Shown here piece by piece: positions 44,531 to 52,483 of a DNA stretch of 64,000 nucleotides. Numbering within the stretch: the stretch's first letter is position 1; each line of letters starts with the position of its first letter. This stretch comes from Agromyces ramosus (lineage in GTDB: Bacteria; Actinomycetota; Actinomycetes; Actinomycetales; Microbacteriaceae). Position numbers and translations under genes: made by a program. The stretch is taken from the NCBI RefSeq assembly GCF_004216665.1, contig NZ_SGWY01000004.1, positions 248,001 to 312,000 of the forward strand. The letters are read 5' to 3'. The notes beneath the pieces were generated by a model, which was not told the DNA's origin, did no database searches, and saw only the letters and a list, made by a program, of their open reading frames with translations.

Positions 44531-45922
44531 ATGGCTGTCGACAATTCGACCCAGGGCACGTCCCGCACCACCACTGAACCGCCCGGCACTCGCGTCCCCG
44601 CGGGGCTGCGGAAGGTCGTCGCCGCCTCGATGGCCGGCACGATCGTGGAGTGGTACGAGTTCTTCCTCTACGCCACCGCGGCGACCCTCGTCTTCAACGT
44701 CATCTTCTTCCCGCCGAGCGACAATCCGCTCGACAACATCATCAAGGCGTTCCTCACCTACGCGGTCGGCTTCATCGCCCGCCCGCTCGGCGGCATCGTG
44801 TTCGGGCACTTCGGCGACAAGTACGGTCGCAAGAAGCTGCTGCAGCTCGCGATCATCCTCGTCGGCGTCTCGACCTTCCTCATGGGCTGCCTGCCGACCT
44901 TCGACCAGATCGGCTACCTCGCACCCATCCTCCTCATCGTGCTGCGGTTCTTCCAGGGCTTCGCGGTGGGCGGCGAGTGGGGCGGCGCAGTCCTCCTCGT
45001 CGCGGAGCACTCGCCCGACAAGCAGCGCGGATTCTGGGCGAGCTGGCCGCAGGCGGCCGTGCCCGCGGGCAACCTGCTCGCCACGGTCGTGCTGCTCACG
45101 CTGTCGCGCACGCTCACCGAGGAGCAGTTCCTCGCCTGGGGCTGGCGCATCGGCTTCTGGCTCTCGGTCGTGATCGTGGCGGTGGGCTACTACATCCGCA
45201 CGAAGGTCACCGACGCGCCCATCTTCCTCGAGGCGCAGAAGGAGGTCGAGGCGGCGAAGAAGACGAACTACGGCGTCATCGAGGTGCTGAAGCGCTACCC
45301 GCGCGGCGTCTTCACGGCGATGGGCCTCCGCTTCGGCGAGAACATCATGTACTACCTCGTCGTGACGTTCTCGATCACCTACATGTCGGCGCACCTCGGC
45401 ATGATCACGTCGACGATCCTGACGCTCATCCTCATCGCCCACGTCGTGCACTTCGCGGTGATCCCGATCGTCGGGCGCTTCAGCGACCGGCTCGGGCGCA
45501 AGCCCGTGTATGCGGCCGGCGCGATCCTCGCCGCCGTCTGGGGCTTCGTCGCGTTCCCGCTCTTCGACACGCAGAACGACTGGCTGATCGTCGGCGTCCT
45601 CATCCTCGGCCTCGTCATCCACGCGCTGATGTACGCCAGCCAGCCGGCGATCATGGCCGAGATGTTCCCGACCCGGATGCGCTACTCGGGAGTCTCGCTC
45701 GGCTACCAGGTCACGTCGATCGTCGCCGGCTCGCTGGCGCCGATCATCGCGACCATGCTGCTCTCCACCTACGGCAGCTGGGTGCCGGTCGCGATCTACC
45801 TCGCGCTCGCCGCGGGCGTCACGCTCATCGCCGTCATCGCCCTGCGCGAGACGGTGGGCATCTCGCTCCGCTCGATCGACGACGCGGACCGCGAGAAGCT
45901 CGCCGAGGAGGCGAAGGTCTAG
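44531..45922 (+). CDS. MHS-family (MFS) metabolite:H+ symporter
   Basis: A 463-residue, 12-helix major facilitator protein. GTIVEWYEFFLYATAATLVFNVIFFP in helix 1 and IVFGHFGDKYGRKKLLQL after helix 2 are diagnostic of the metabolite:H+ symporter branch (proline/betaine, shikimate, alpha-ketoglutarate carriers). RFSDRLGRKPVY in the second half is the repeat of the MFS loop motif. Substrate not predictable. Near-perfect AAGGAGG ribosome-binding site 8 bases before the ATG. Ends at a large hairpin. Confidence 0.88.
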   Translation: MAVDNSTQGTSRTTTEPPGTRVPAGLRKVVAASMAGTIVEWYEFFLYATAATLVFNVIFFPPSDNPLDNIIKAFLTYAVGFIARPLGGIVFGHFGDKYGRKKLLQLAIILVGVSTFLMGCLPTFDQIGYLAPILLIVLRFFQGFAVGGEWGGAVLLVAEHSPDKQRGFWASWPQAAVPAGNLLATVVLLTLSRTLTEEQFLAWGWRIGFWLSVVIVAVGYYIRTKVTDAPIFLEAQKEVEAAKKTNYGVIEVLKRYPRGVFTAMGLRFGENIMYYLVVTFSITYMSAHLGMITSTILTLILIAHVVHFAVIPIVGRFSDRLGRKPVYAAGAILAAVWGFVAFPLFDTQNDWLIVGVLILGLVIHALMYASQPAIMAEMFPTRMRYSGVSLGYQVTSIVAGSLAPIIATMLLSTYGSWVPVAIYLALAAGVTLIAVIALRETVGISLRSIDDADREKLAEEAKV

Positions 45923-45930
45923 GCCTCGAG

Positions 45931-45982
45931 CGGATGCCGCGGACGGCGGGCTCCTCACGAGCCGGCCGTGCCGCGGCATCCG
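45931..45982 (+). terminator. Long composite hairpin made of GGATGCCGCGG arms
   Basis: CGGATGCCGCGG and CCGCGGCATCCG form 12-bp outer arms; inside, GGGCTC pairs with GAGCC(C-like) around a small loop, giving a stacked hairpin of about 52 bases directly after the MHS transporter gene. Confidence 0.7.
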
Positions 45983-46022
45983 TACGCCATCGCCCGCCCG
46001 CGACGCCACCCGGAGGTACCGC

Positions 46023-47168
46023 ATGACCGCCACCGCCACCGCCACGACCACTGCCACCCGCACGATCACCGGAGCCGTGCTCGAGGAGCTCGGGCGGCGG
46101 CGACCCTTCGCCGCGTCGCGGCCGATCGCGATCGGCGAGCTCGAGCTCGACCCGCCGGGCGCCGACGAGCTGCTCGTGCGCATCGAGGCGGCGGGTGTCT
46201 GCCACTCCGACCTGTCGGTGGTCGACGGCAACCGGCCGCGGCCCGTGCCGATGCTGTTGGGCCACGAGGCGGCGGGCATCGTCGAGTCGGTCGGCGCCAC
46301 GGCATCCGCTGCGGGCTTCGCCGTCGGCGACCGGGTCGTGACGGCGTTCCTACCGCGGTGCGGGGAGTGCGACGGATGCCGCACCGACGGCGTCATGCCC
46401 TGCGCGCCGGGGACGGCGGCGAACACCGCCGGCACGCTCTTCGACGGCGCCATCCGCCTCCACCGCGACGGACGACCCGTGCACCACCACCTCGGCGTCT
46501 CGGGGTTCGCCACGCACGCGGTGGTGGATCGACGCTCGGCGGTGGTGGTCGGCGCCGACGTGCCGCCCGACGTCGCGGCCGTGCTCGGGTGCGCGGTGCT
46601 CACGGGCGGCGGTGCGGTCGTGAACGCGGGCGCCGTGCGTCCCGGTGAGGACGTCGTCGTCGTGGGCCTCGGCGGGGTCGGCATGGCGGCGCTCATCACC
46701 GCCGTGTCGCTCGGCCATGGACGCGTGATCGGCGTCGATGCGGTGCCGTCGAAGCTCGACCGGGCACGCGAGCTCGGGGCGACCGCGGCGTTCACGCCCG
46801 ACGAGGCGATCGCCGGGGGACTCACGGTGCCGCTCGTGGTGGAGGCGGCGGGGCATCCGCGCGCCTTCGAGACGGCCTTCGCGCTGACCGCGCCCGGTGG
46901 GCGCACGGTGACCGTCGGCCTGCCGTCGGCGGCGGCGCGGGTGGAGCTCTCGCCGCTCACGATCACCGCCGAGGCACGAACGATCGTCGGCAGCTACCTC
47001 GGCTCGGCGGTGCCGTCGCGGGACATCCCGCGGTACGCCGAGCTGTGGCGGCAGGGCCGCCTGCCCGTCGAGGGACTGATCTCGTCGCACATCGCGCTCG
47101 ACCAGGTCAACGACGCGATGGACACGCTCGCGGCCGGCGCGGCCATCCGGCAGGTCATCCGGTTCTGA
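46023..47168 (+). CDS. Zinc-dependent alcohol dehydrogenase (class III-like MDR)
   Basis: A 381-residue medium-chain dehydrogenase. Catalytic zinc ligands: Cys in AAGVCHSDLSVVDG, His-Glu in LLGHEAAGIVESVG, and Cys near 177. Structural zinc lobe CGECDGCRTDGVMPC supplies four Cys. Rossmann motif VVVVGLGGVGMAALI; the acidic residue in VIGVDAVPSKLDRA predicts NAD. The MHHHLGVSGFATH-like stretch (residues about 155-170) is typical of benzyl-alcohol or mycothiol/formaldehyde types. The N-terminal TATATATTTATRT repeat is unusual. CGGAGGTACC precedes the ATG. Confidence 0.87.
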   Translation: MTATATATTTATRTITGAVLEELGRRRPFAASRPIAIGELELDPPGADELLVRIEAAGVCHSDLSVVDGNRPRPVPMLLGHEAAGIVESVGATASAAGFAVGDRVVTAFLPRCGECDGCRTDGVMPCAPGTAANTAGTLFDGAIRLHRDGRPVHHHLGVSGFATHAVVDRRSAVVVGADVPPDVAAVLGCAVLTGGGAVVNAGAVRPGEDVVVVGLGGVGMAALITAVSLGHGRVIGVDAVPSKLDRARELGATAAFTPDEAIAGGLTVPLVVEAAGHPRAFETAFALTAPGGRTVTVGLPSAAARVELSPLTITAEARTIVGSYLGSAVPSRDIPRYAELWRQGRLPVEGLISSHIALDQVNDAMDTLAAGAAIRQVIRF

Positions 47169-47169
47169 G

Positions 47170-47195
47170 CGGATGCCGCCGGGCCGCGGCATCCG
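47170..47195 (+). terminator. GGATGCCGC hairpin after the dehydrogenase
   Basis: CGGATGCCGC pairs with GCGGCATCCG (10 bp) around CGGGCC, starting at the stop codon. Another copy of the genomic word used as a terminator. Confidence 0.7.
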
Positions 47196-47292
47196 TTGCC
47201 GGGCGGATGCCGCGAACGTATCGTGGAATCGCGGGGCCCTGCCGGGGCGACCGCACCGAGCGCACTCCGCGTCGATGAAGTCGGGAGGGGCC

Positions 47293-48210
47293 ATGGCGAC
47301 CATCGCCTGGATCGGTCTGGGGCACATGGGCGGCCCGATGTCGGGCAACCTCGTCGCCGCCGGACACGAGGTGCGGGGCGTCGACCCCGACCCGGCGTGC
47401 CGCGCGGCCGCCGCGGCCCGCGGGGTGCGGGTCGTCGACACGATCGCCGAGGCCGTGGTGGACGCGGACGCGGTGTTCACCTCGCTGCCTCGAGGCGAGC
47501 ACGTGCGCGAGGTGCTCGGCGGCGCGGGTGGCGTGTGGGCGACGGCGCCGACCACGGCGCTGCTGCTGGACACGTCGACGGTCGACGTCGAGACATCGCG
47601 GTTCTGCCACGAGACGTCGGCCGAGCGCGGCTTCCGGTTCGTGGACTCGCCCGTGTCGGGCGGAATCGCCGGCGCGACCGCCGGCACGCTCACGTTCATG
47701 CTCGGCGGCGAGGATGACGCGGTGGCGGAGGCGGCCTCGCTCGTAGAGCCGATGGCGGGTCACGTGTTCATGGTCGGCGGCCCCACGATGGGCATCGCCG
47801 CGAAGCTCGCCAACAACCTCATGCTCTTCGTCTCGCTCCTCGGCCTCGCGGAGGGGTCGCAGCTGGCCGCCGAGCTCGGCCTCGATGCCGAGACCTTCTT
47901 CAGGGTGGCTTCGGTCTCGTCGGGCGACTCGTGGCCGCTGCGCACCTGGTACCCGGCGCCCGGCGTGGTGGCGACCAGCCCGGCGAACCGCAACTTCGAC
48001 GCCACCTTCACCACGGTGCTCGCCGAGAAGGACCTCTCGTTCGCGCTCGCGGCGGGGGAGCAGGCCGGACTCCACCTCCCGGCCGCTGGCATCGCACTCG
48101 ACCAGTTCGAGCGCCTCATCGCCGAGGGGTACGGGGGCAAGGACTGCAGCCTGATCGTGAAGTACGCATCGGCCGACGGCCGCGTCGAGGGCTTCGATCC
48201 CGATGCCTGA
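47293..48210 (+). CDS. 3-hydroxyisobutyrate dehydrogenase-family oxidoreductase
   Basis: NAD(P)-dependent beta-hydroxyacid dehydrogenase, 305 residues. N-terminal Rossmann IAWIGLGHMGGPMSGNLVAAGH, substrate motif FVDSPVSGGIAGATAGTLTFM (about 118-138), and catalytic Lys in GIAAKLANNLMLF (about 170); the helical C-terminal domain ends with GGKDCSLIVKY. These are the four signature regions of the family. GGGAGGGG precedes the ATG. Its end overlaps the DM13 gene by 8 bases, so both are co-transcribed. Confidence 0.88.
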   Translation: MATIAWIGLGHMGGPMSGNLVAAGHEVRGVDPDPACRAAAAARGVRVVDTIAEAVVDADAVFTSLPRGEHVREVLGGAGGVWATAPTTALLLDTSTVDVETSRFCHETSAERGFRFVDSPVSGGIAGATAGTLTFMLGGEDDAVAEAASLVEPMAGHVFMVGGPTMGIAAKLANNLMLFVSLLGLAEGSQLAAELGLDAETFFRVASVSSGDSWPLRTWYPAPGVVATSPANRNFDATFTTVLAEKDLSFALAAGEQAGLHLPAAGIALDQFERLIAEGYGGKDCSLIVKYASADGRVEGFDPDA

Positions 48211-48850
48211 CGCCGGCGAGCCTGCCGCCACCGGGACGACGGATGCCACACCGCCGCCGCATCGCCGTCACGTGTGGTGGTGGGTGATCGGCGGTGTGCT
48301 CGCGGTCGGCGCGGTGATCGCCGCGCTGGTGTTCCAGCCCTGGCTGCTCTTCATCGACGTGCGGGTCGACGACGAGATCCCGGTCGCGTCCGCGGCGCCC
48401 ACGGCGGCGCCCGCGCGTGAGCCCACGGCCGGGTCCTCGTCGCCGCCGTCGGCGCGCGACACGGCGATGCCGGCGCCGTCGCCGCCGCCCGCAGCGCCCG
48501 TCGAACTGTCGCACGGCACGCTCATCAGCCACGAGCACGAGACCTCGGGAACCGTGCGGGTGATCCAGCTGCCCGACGGCTCACGGCAGCTCGCGATCGA
48601 GGACCTCGAGACGACGAACGGTCCCGACGTGCACGTGTGGCTGAGCGCCGGTCCCGTCGTCGAGGGCTTCGACGGCTGGTTCACGGCGGGCGGCCATCCG
48701 TACGTCGACCTGGGGATGATCAAGGGCAACCAGGGCGACCAGCTCTACGACATCCCGACCGGCGTCGACCTCGCGGCGTATCCGACGGTCGACCTCTGGT
48801 GCGTGCAGTTCGCGGTGTCCTTCGGCGCCGCGGCGATGACGCCGAGCTGA
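48203..48850 (+). CDS. Membrane-anchored DM13-domain protein
   Basis: A 215-residue protein with one N-terminal membrane helix (WWWVIGGVLAVGAVIAALVF, residues about 25-44), an Ala/Pro/Ser-rich extracytoplasmic linker (60-105), and a DM13 domain: GTLISHEHETSGTVRVIQL, LEDLETTNGPDVHVWLS-like core, and DLGMIKGNQGDQLYDIPTG ending VDLWCVQFAVSFGAA. DM13 domains are suggested to bind haem or catalyse redox steps through a conserved Cys; the Cys in VDLWC is present here. Confidence 0.82.
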   Translation: MPDAGEPAATGTTDATPPPHRRHVWWWVIGGVLAVGAVIAALVFQPWLLFIDVRVDDEIPVASAAPTAAPAREPTAGSSSPPSARDTAMPAPSPPPAAPVELSHGTLISHEHETSGTVRVIQLPDGSRQLAIEDLETTNGPDVHVWLSAGPVVEGFDGWFTAGGHPYVDLGMIKGNQGDQLYDIPTGVDLAAYPTVDLWCVQFAVSFGAAAMTPS

Positions 48851-48856
48851 GCCGCG

Positions 48857-49402
48857 TCAGCCGCGCTGCACCGCGGCGATGACCTCGGTGAGCCGGTCGC
48901 GCAGCAGGGCGAGCTCCTCGAGGCTCATGCCCAGCCGGTCGACGACCTGGGGCGGGATTCCGAGCGCGCGCTCGCGAAGGGCGCGTCCGGCATCCGTCAG
49001 CGCGACGTCGAGGGCCCGCTCATCGCGAACGCTGCGCTCCCGAGTCACGTATCCCTGCGCCTCGAGCCGCTTCAGCAGCGGGGACAGCGTCGCGGGCTCG
49101 AGCTGCAGCGCCTCGCCGAGGTCGCGGACCGTGCGCGGGCTGCGACCCCAGAGCGCCAGCATCACGAGGTACTGCGGATGCGTGAGGCCCAGCGGCTCGA
49201 GGATCGGGCGGTACACGCCGATCACGCCCCGCGCGGCGACCGCGAGTGCGAAGCACACCTGGTTCTCGAGGGCGAGCAGGTCGTCGTCGGTCGCGATGGC
49301 CGTGTCTGGGAGTGCTCCATCGGTGACGTCGACGGATGTCGCGCCCGCCCCGGCGTGGCGTTCGACCACGACGGGCTCGTCGCGGGTGGGTCGTCGGTCC
49401 AT
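48857..49402 (-). CDS. MarR-family regulator, OhrR-like
   Basis: A 181-residue repressor. DLLALENQVCFALAVAARGV begins the conserved domain, with Cys at the position of the peroxide-sensing cysteine of OhrR; YRPILEPLGLTHPQYLVML and the winged helix RDLGEALQLEPATLSPLLKRLEAQGYVTRER follow. The N-terminal 40 residues are extra and polar. Single-Cys OhrR proteins respond to organic hydroperoxides by S-thiolation (mycothiol in actinobacteria). No ohr gene is adjacent. CATACT sits 6 bases before the ATG, so probably leaderless. Confidence 0.8.
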   Translation of the reverse strand: MDRRPTRDEPVVVERHAGAGATSVDVTDGALPDTAIATDDDLLALENQVCFALAVAARGVIGVYRPILEPLGLTHPQYLVMLALWGRSPRTVRDLGEALQLEPATLSPLLKRLEAQGYVTRERSVRDERALDVALTDAGRALRERALGIPPQVVDRLGMSLEELALLRDRLTEVIAAVQRG

Positions 49403-49430
49403 GGCTCCAGTATGCGGTGTGTCCAAATAG

Positions 49431-49442
49431 TTAGTACACTAA
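49431..49442. promoter_or_regulatory. MarR-type operator candidate
   Basis: TTAGT-AC-ACTAA between the divergent marR and zinc-ribbon genes, set in an AT-rich patch (CCAAATAGTTAGTACACTAA). Position and symmetry suggest binding by the OhrR-like repressor, controlling both genes. Confidence 0.6.
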
Positions 49443-49447
49443 TGAGT

Positions 49448-49672
49448 ATGACACGACGTACTCGCGGCGAGCGGACCGGCCCGCGCGGCTACGCCGGCTT
49501 CATCGAGCGGCTCAACGCGCGCCTGCTGCCGTACATCGGCCCGCCTCCGCTCGGCCCCTACGACGAGGAGCCGACGCCCGCCCGGCCCGCCGCGTGCCCG
49601 CTGTGCGGCGCCCCCATGTCCGAGCACGTCATCGACCGCTCGGGGGAGCGCACGCAGCTGCACTGCCCGTAG
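49448..49672 (+). CDS. Short zinc-ribbon protein (74 aa)
   Basis: MTRRTRGERTGPRGYAGFIERLNARLLPYIGPPPLGPYDEEPT with a basic start, then ACPLCGAPMSEHVIDR and a final HCP. CPLC together with the His and terminal Cys could bind zinc. Similar small proteins are found in relatives without known function. It lies divergently next to the OhrR-like gene and downstream of its operator, so it may be peroxide-regulated. An alternative start six bases upstream adds MS. Confidence 0.65.
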   Translation: MTRRTRGERTGPRGYAGFIERLNARLLPYIGPPPLGPYDEEPTPARPAACPLCGAPMSEHVIDRSGERTQLHCP

Positions 49673-49740
49673 GGCCGTTTGCACGTCCGAAGGCTCCTGC
49701 GACGACGACGCCGAGATCGCAGTGGCAGGGCGACGCTTCG

Positions 49741-49876
49741 TGTGCGGTTGTGCGGTTGTGCGGTTGTGCGGTTGTGCGGTTGTGCGGTTGTGCGGGTGTG
49801 CGGTTGTGCGGGTGTGCGGCTGTGCGGTTGTGCGGCTGTGCGGCTGTGCGGGTGTGCGGGTGTGCGGTTGTGCGGT
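49741..49876. repeat. Tandem 8-mer array, 17 copies of TGTGCGGN
   Basis: Seventeen consecutive octamers with only the last base varying (T in most, G or C in others). Because 8 is not a multiple of 3, all three forward frames give the same eight-residue protein repeat and stay open, so long apparent reading frames here are artefacts. No gene is supported between 49673 and 50351. Confidence 0.95.
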
Positions 49877-49940
49877 CATCACGCGCCGGAAACGATCTGC
49901 CGCAGGATGCGCGACGGTGCCGAAGTGCGAAGTTCTGCGG

Positions 49941-50161
49941 GTCCGAAGTACCGAGTACCGAAGGGCCGAAGTACCGAGGGTCTCGGATCGCGGGTCGCGG
50001 GTCGCGGGTCGCGGGTCGCGGGTCGCGGGTCTCGGGTCTCGGATCTCGGATCTCGGAGTGTCGGAGTGTCGGAGTGTCGAAGTGTCGAAGTTCCGGAGTC
50101 TCGAAGTTCCGGAGTCTCGAATTTCCGGAGTCTCGGAGTTCCGGACCATCGAAGTCCCGGC
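49941..50161. repeat. Nested 7- and 8-mer tandem repeats
   Basis: After short GTNCCGAA-like units, TCGCGGG occurs six times in a row (49988-50029), then TCTCGGG/TCTCGGA four times (50030-50057), then about thirteen octamers of type GTNYCGRA (from 50058). The unit drifts gradually along the array, as if by repeated slippage and mutation. AT content rises further on (CCGATCAA repeats near 50210-50240). Confidence 0.92.
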
Positions 50162-50250
50162 CCCAAACCGGATCACCGAACCCCAGATGGAACCATCGAA
50201 CCCTCCATCAATCGATCAACCGATCAACCGAACAACCGATCAAACCATCG

Positions 50251-50358
50251 CCGAGGAGCCGAAGCCGGTGGGCCGGCGGCAACGGGGTTCGCGGTGGTCA
50301 GCCGCCGAGGAGCCGAAGCCGGTGCGCCGACGGCAACGGGGTTCGCGGCAGTCAGCCG
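50251..50358. repeat. 54-bp direct repeat, two copies
   Basis: Two adjacent units beginning CCGAGGAGCCGAAGCCGGTG, period 54, differing at a few positions. The second copy runs into the stop codon of the MUG113 gene (50352), so the duplication probably arose at the 3' end of that gene. Confidence 0.85.
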
Positions 50359-50957
50359 GCGCGGAGCGCGATGCGCCGCAGCACCCAGCGCTCGTACTCC
50401 GCCCACGGGTCGTCGACCCCGGCCGCGAGCTCGGCGACGTGGTCGAGCAGGGCGTCGTGCACCGCGAACCACTCCGTGCCGGCGAAGCGGTGCGCCGCGA
50501 ATTGCGCGTGCCGGCGCTGCTCGAGCGCCCGCCCGCCGCGCTCGAAGGCGAGCACCTCGTCGTGCGGCAGCGTGGCGAGTCGCATCCGCGGATTGACCGA
50601 CGTGCCGATCTTGATCTGGTCGCGCCAGCGGATGTAGTAGACGACCTCGACGCGTGGGCGGTCGAGCTCGTCGTCGGGCACGTCGCCGACCCGCCACTCG
50701 CATTCGGCGCAGATCCATCCGGACGGGTACCGCACGCCGACCTGCGAACCGCAGGCGCGGCACGGCGAGGGCAACAGGTCGGTAGCGCCCACGTCCCGGG
50801 TCACCCAGTCGTGCGCCTCGAGGAGGTGCTCCCGGCACAGGCCGAGCGGCGCCCGGGGCTCGATCGGCCGTCCGCACATGCGCCCGTCGGGGGCCACCAC
50901 GCAGCACCCCGACGCGGCACTCGCTCGGGGCCGCCCCGCGGCATCCGCTGCCCTCAT
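50352..50957 (-). CDS. GIY-YIG family protein (MUG113/T5orf172 type) with zinc-finger-like N-terminus
   Basis: A 201-residue protein. The N-terminal half has Cys/His pairs CGRPIEPRAPLGLCREH and CRACGSQ...CAECEW, probably two zinc sites. The C-terminal half, VEVVYYIRWRDQIKIGTSVNPRMRLATLP with LEQRRHAQFAAHRFAGTEWF, is a MUG113-type GIY-YIG domain with YYI and KIG in the usual places, and Arg and Glu candidates for catalysis. Such domains can be nucleases or inactive DNA binders. ATG in MRAADAAG is taken as start. Transcribed toward the repeat mosaic. Confidence 0.75.
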   Translation of the reverse strand: MRAADAAGRPRASAASGCCVVAPDGRMCGRPIEPRAPLGLCREHLLEAHDWVTRDVGATDLLPSPCRACGSQVGVRYPSGWICAECEWRVGDVPDDELDRPRVEVVYYIRWRDQIKIGTSVNPRMRLATLPHDEVLAFERGGRALEQRRHAQFAAHRFAGTEWFAVHDALLDHVAELAAGVDDPWAEYERWVLRRIALRAG

Positions 50958-51073
50958 GAACGCAGGCTACGCACGACCGCCGACACCCGATCGTCGCCGA
51001 CGAGCCCGGGGTAGGCTCGTTCTCCGACCCCGCCGACCCGCGGCGGACACGGGCGCTCGGAGGTGCGCGGACC

Positions 51074-51730
51074 ATGGCCCCCTGGTGGCGACGCAAGCGC
51101 AAGCGGTTCACGCCGTTCGACCGCGCCGCCCTGCCCGAGGTGGAGCCGCTCACGTTCGAGGAGTCCTACGCCGAGGGGTTGCTCGTCTCCGAGGCGGCGG
51201 GCCGCATGGCGCTCAAGAACCGCATCATCGTGATGGCGCTGCGCGGCGAGGAGCCGTTCGACGCGACGCGCGCCGCGGCGGCCGCCCGGGAGGTGCTGCA
51301 CGAGCTCGTGCGCGAGATGGACGAGGTCGCCGAGTGGTCGGCGGCGGAGCGCGAGTCCGCGAACCAGCGCGAGGGGCGCTCCGCGCATCAGCACGACTAC
51401 CACCGCGCGGATGCCTGGAACCTCCGCCTGCGCGAACGGGTGAACGCGGCCGTGGCCGCCCGCCTCACCGAGCTGCGCAGCGACGACGCCTACCTCGCCG
51501 ACTTCGCCGAGCGGGCGCGGCAGGAGGCATGGGCGGAGATCGCCGGCGAGATCGACCAGCGCCTCGCCCGAGAGTGGCCTCAGATCGAGGTCGACGAGGC
51601 GTACGAGCGTGAACGGGACGACCGCATGCGCGGGCTCGAGCTGGCCCTCGAACGAGAGGTGGCCGACGCCCGCCGCCGTCGCGAGACGCTCGACGAGCTC
51701 GACGACTCGTTCGGCGCCTGGTCAGGCTGA
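51074..51730 (+). CDS. Charged, helical protein of unknown function
   Basis: A 218-residue protein not recognised. A basic N-terminus WWRRKRKRFTPFDR is followed by a long, highly charged helical region (for example VLHELVREMDEVAEWSAAERES, LADFAERARQEAWAEIAGEIDQRL, MRGLELALEREVADARRRRETLDEL) that may form coiled coils. No membrane segment or signal. The stop codon lies in the first of four GGCTGACGCGG repeats, so C-terminal extension by repeat change is possible in relatives. Confidence 0.7.
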   Translation: MAPWWRRKRKRFTPFDRAALPEVEPLTFEESYAEGLLVSEAAGRMALKNRIIVMALRGEEPFDATRAAAAAREVLHELVREMDEVAEWSAAERESANQREGRSAHQHDYHRADAWNLRLRERVNAAVAARLTELRSDDAYLADFAERARQEAWAEIAGEIDQRLAREWPQIEVDEAYERERDDRMRGLELALEREVADARRRRETLDELDDSFGAWSG

Positions 51731-51781
51731 CGCGGCGGCCGGCTGACGCGGGACGGGCTGACGCGGACCGGGCTGACGCGG
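51725..51781. repeat. Four GGCTGACGCGG repeats spanning a stop codon
   Basis: The 11-mer occurs at 51725, 51741, 51756 and 51771, spaced 16, 15 and 15 bases. Each unit contains TGA; the first supplies the stop of the unknown gene at 51074. Confidence 0.85.
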
Positions 51782-51815
51782 ATCCGGGAGTCGCCAGGCG
51801 CGGGTCGGGCCCTCG

Positions 51816-52481
51816 TCAGGCGAGCGTCACCGTCAAGCCTGCGAGCAACTCGTCGACATGGGTTCGGATCTCGTCGCGAACACGACGCACCTCGTCGAGC
51901 GAGAGGAGCTCGGGGTCGTCGAGCTGCCAGTCGAGGTACCGCTTGCCCGGATACACGGGGCAGGCATCGCCGCATCCCATGGTCACCACGACGTCGGCCG
52001 CGCGCACGACGTCGTCGGTGAGCGGCTTGGGGAACTCGCGGCTCGCGTCGAGCCCGATCTCCCGAAGCGCCACGACGACGGCCGGGTTCAGGTCGCCGGC
52101 CGGTGTCGAGCCTGCGGAGCGGACATGCACGCGATCGCCCGCGAGGTCGTGCATGAGCACGGCGGCCATCTGGGATCGTCCGGCGTTCTGCTCGCACACG
52201 AAGAGCACCTCGGGCACGTCATGCGCGATCGCGCCCTCGACTTGGGCCAAGGCCGCCAGCCGGTCCCCGGCGAAGCGTGCGACGCGGTTGGCGAGGTGCG
52301 CCTTGACGGTCGCGGTGCGCAGCAGTGCCGTGTACGACTCGAGGACGTACCGCTCGACGGTCTCGGCGCTGAAGGTGCCGGCGAAGCGATGGGTGAGCTC
52401 CACTGCGAGCTCGTGAAGGTATCGCTCGGGGTACGCGAGCCCGGGCAGGCCGCGCCGGCCGGCGATGTCGAGATCCGTCAC
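51816..52481 (-). CDS. Arsenate reductase-type protein with N-terminal three-helix bundle
   Basis: A 221-residue two-domain protein. Residues 15-85 are a helical bundle (YLHELAVELTHRFAGTFSAET, RFAGDRLAALA) known as a three-helix bundle dimerisation domain. Residues 90-221 are LMW-phosphatase-like arsenate reductase: FVCEQNAGRSQMAAV (CX5R), STPAGDLNPAV, MGCGDACPVYPG (second redox Cys) and DWQLDDPE. GTG start 2 bases after the stop of the upstream arsC, so co-translated. It may reduce arsenate with mycothiol or thioredoxin, or act as a phosphatase. Confidence 0.85.
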   Translation of the reverse strand: MTDLDIAGRRGLPGLAYPERYLHELAVELTHRFAGTFSAETVERYVLESYTALLRTATVKAHLANRVARFAGDRLAALAQVEGAIAHDVPEVLFVCEQNAGRSQMAAVLMHDLAGDRVHVRSAGSTPAGDLNPAVVVALREIGLDASREFPKPLTDDVVRAADVVVTMGCGDACPVYPGKRYLDWQLDDPELLSLDEVRRVRDEIRTHVDELLAGLTVTLA

Positions 52482-52483
52482 GG

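Noticed and set aside
48857..49402. Naming the MarR gene ohrR outright
   Set aside because: The sensing Cys region fits, but no ohr gene is adjacent and I cannot align it to characterised proteins here.
49741..50161. CRISPR array
   Set aside because: Units are 7-8 bases with no spacers, and there are no cas genes.
49722..51014. Plus-strand frame of 430 codons across the repeat mosaic
   Set aside because: Open only because 8-mer and 7-mer repeats contain no stop words; it also runs antisense through the GIY-YIG gene.
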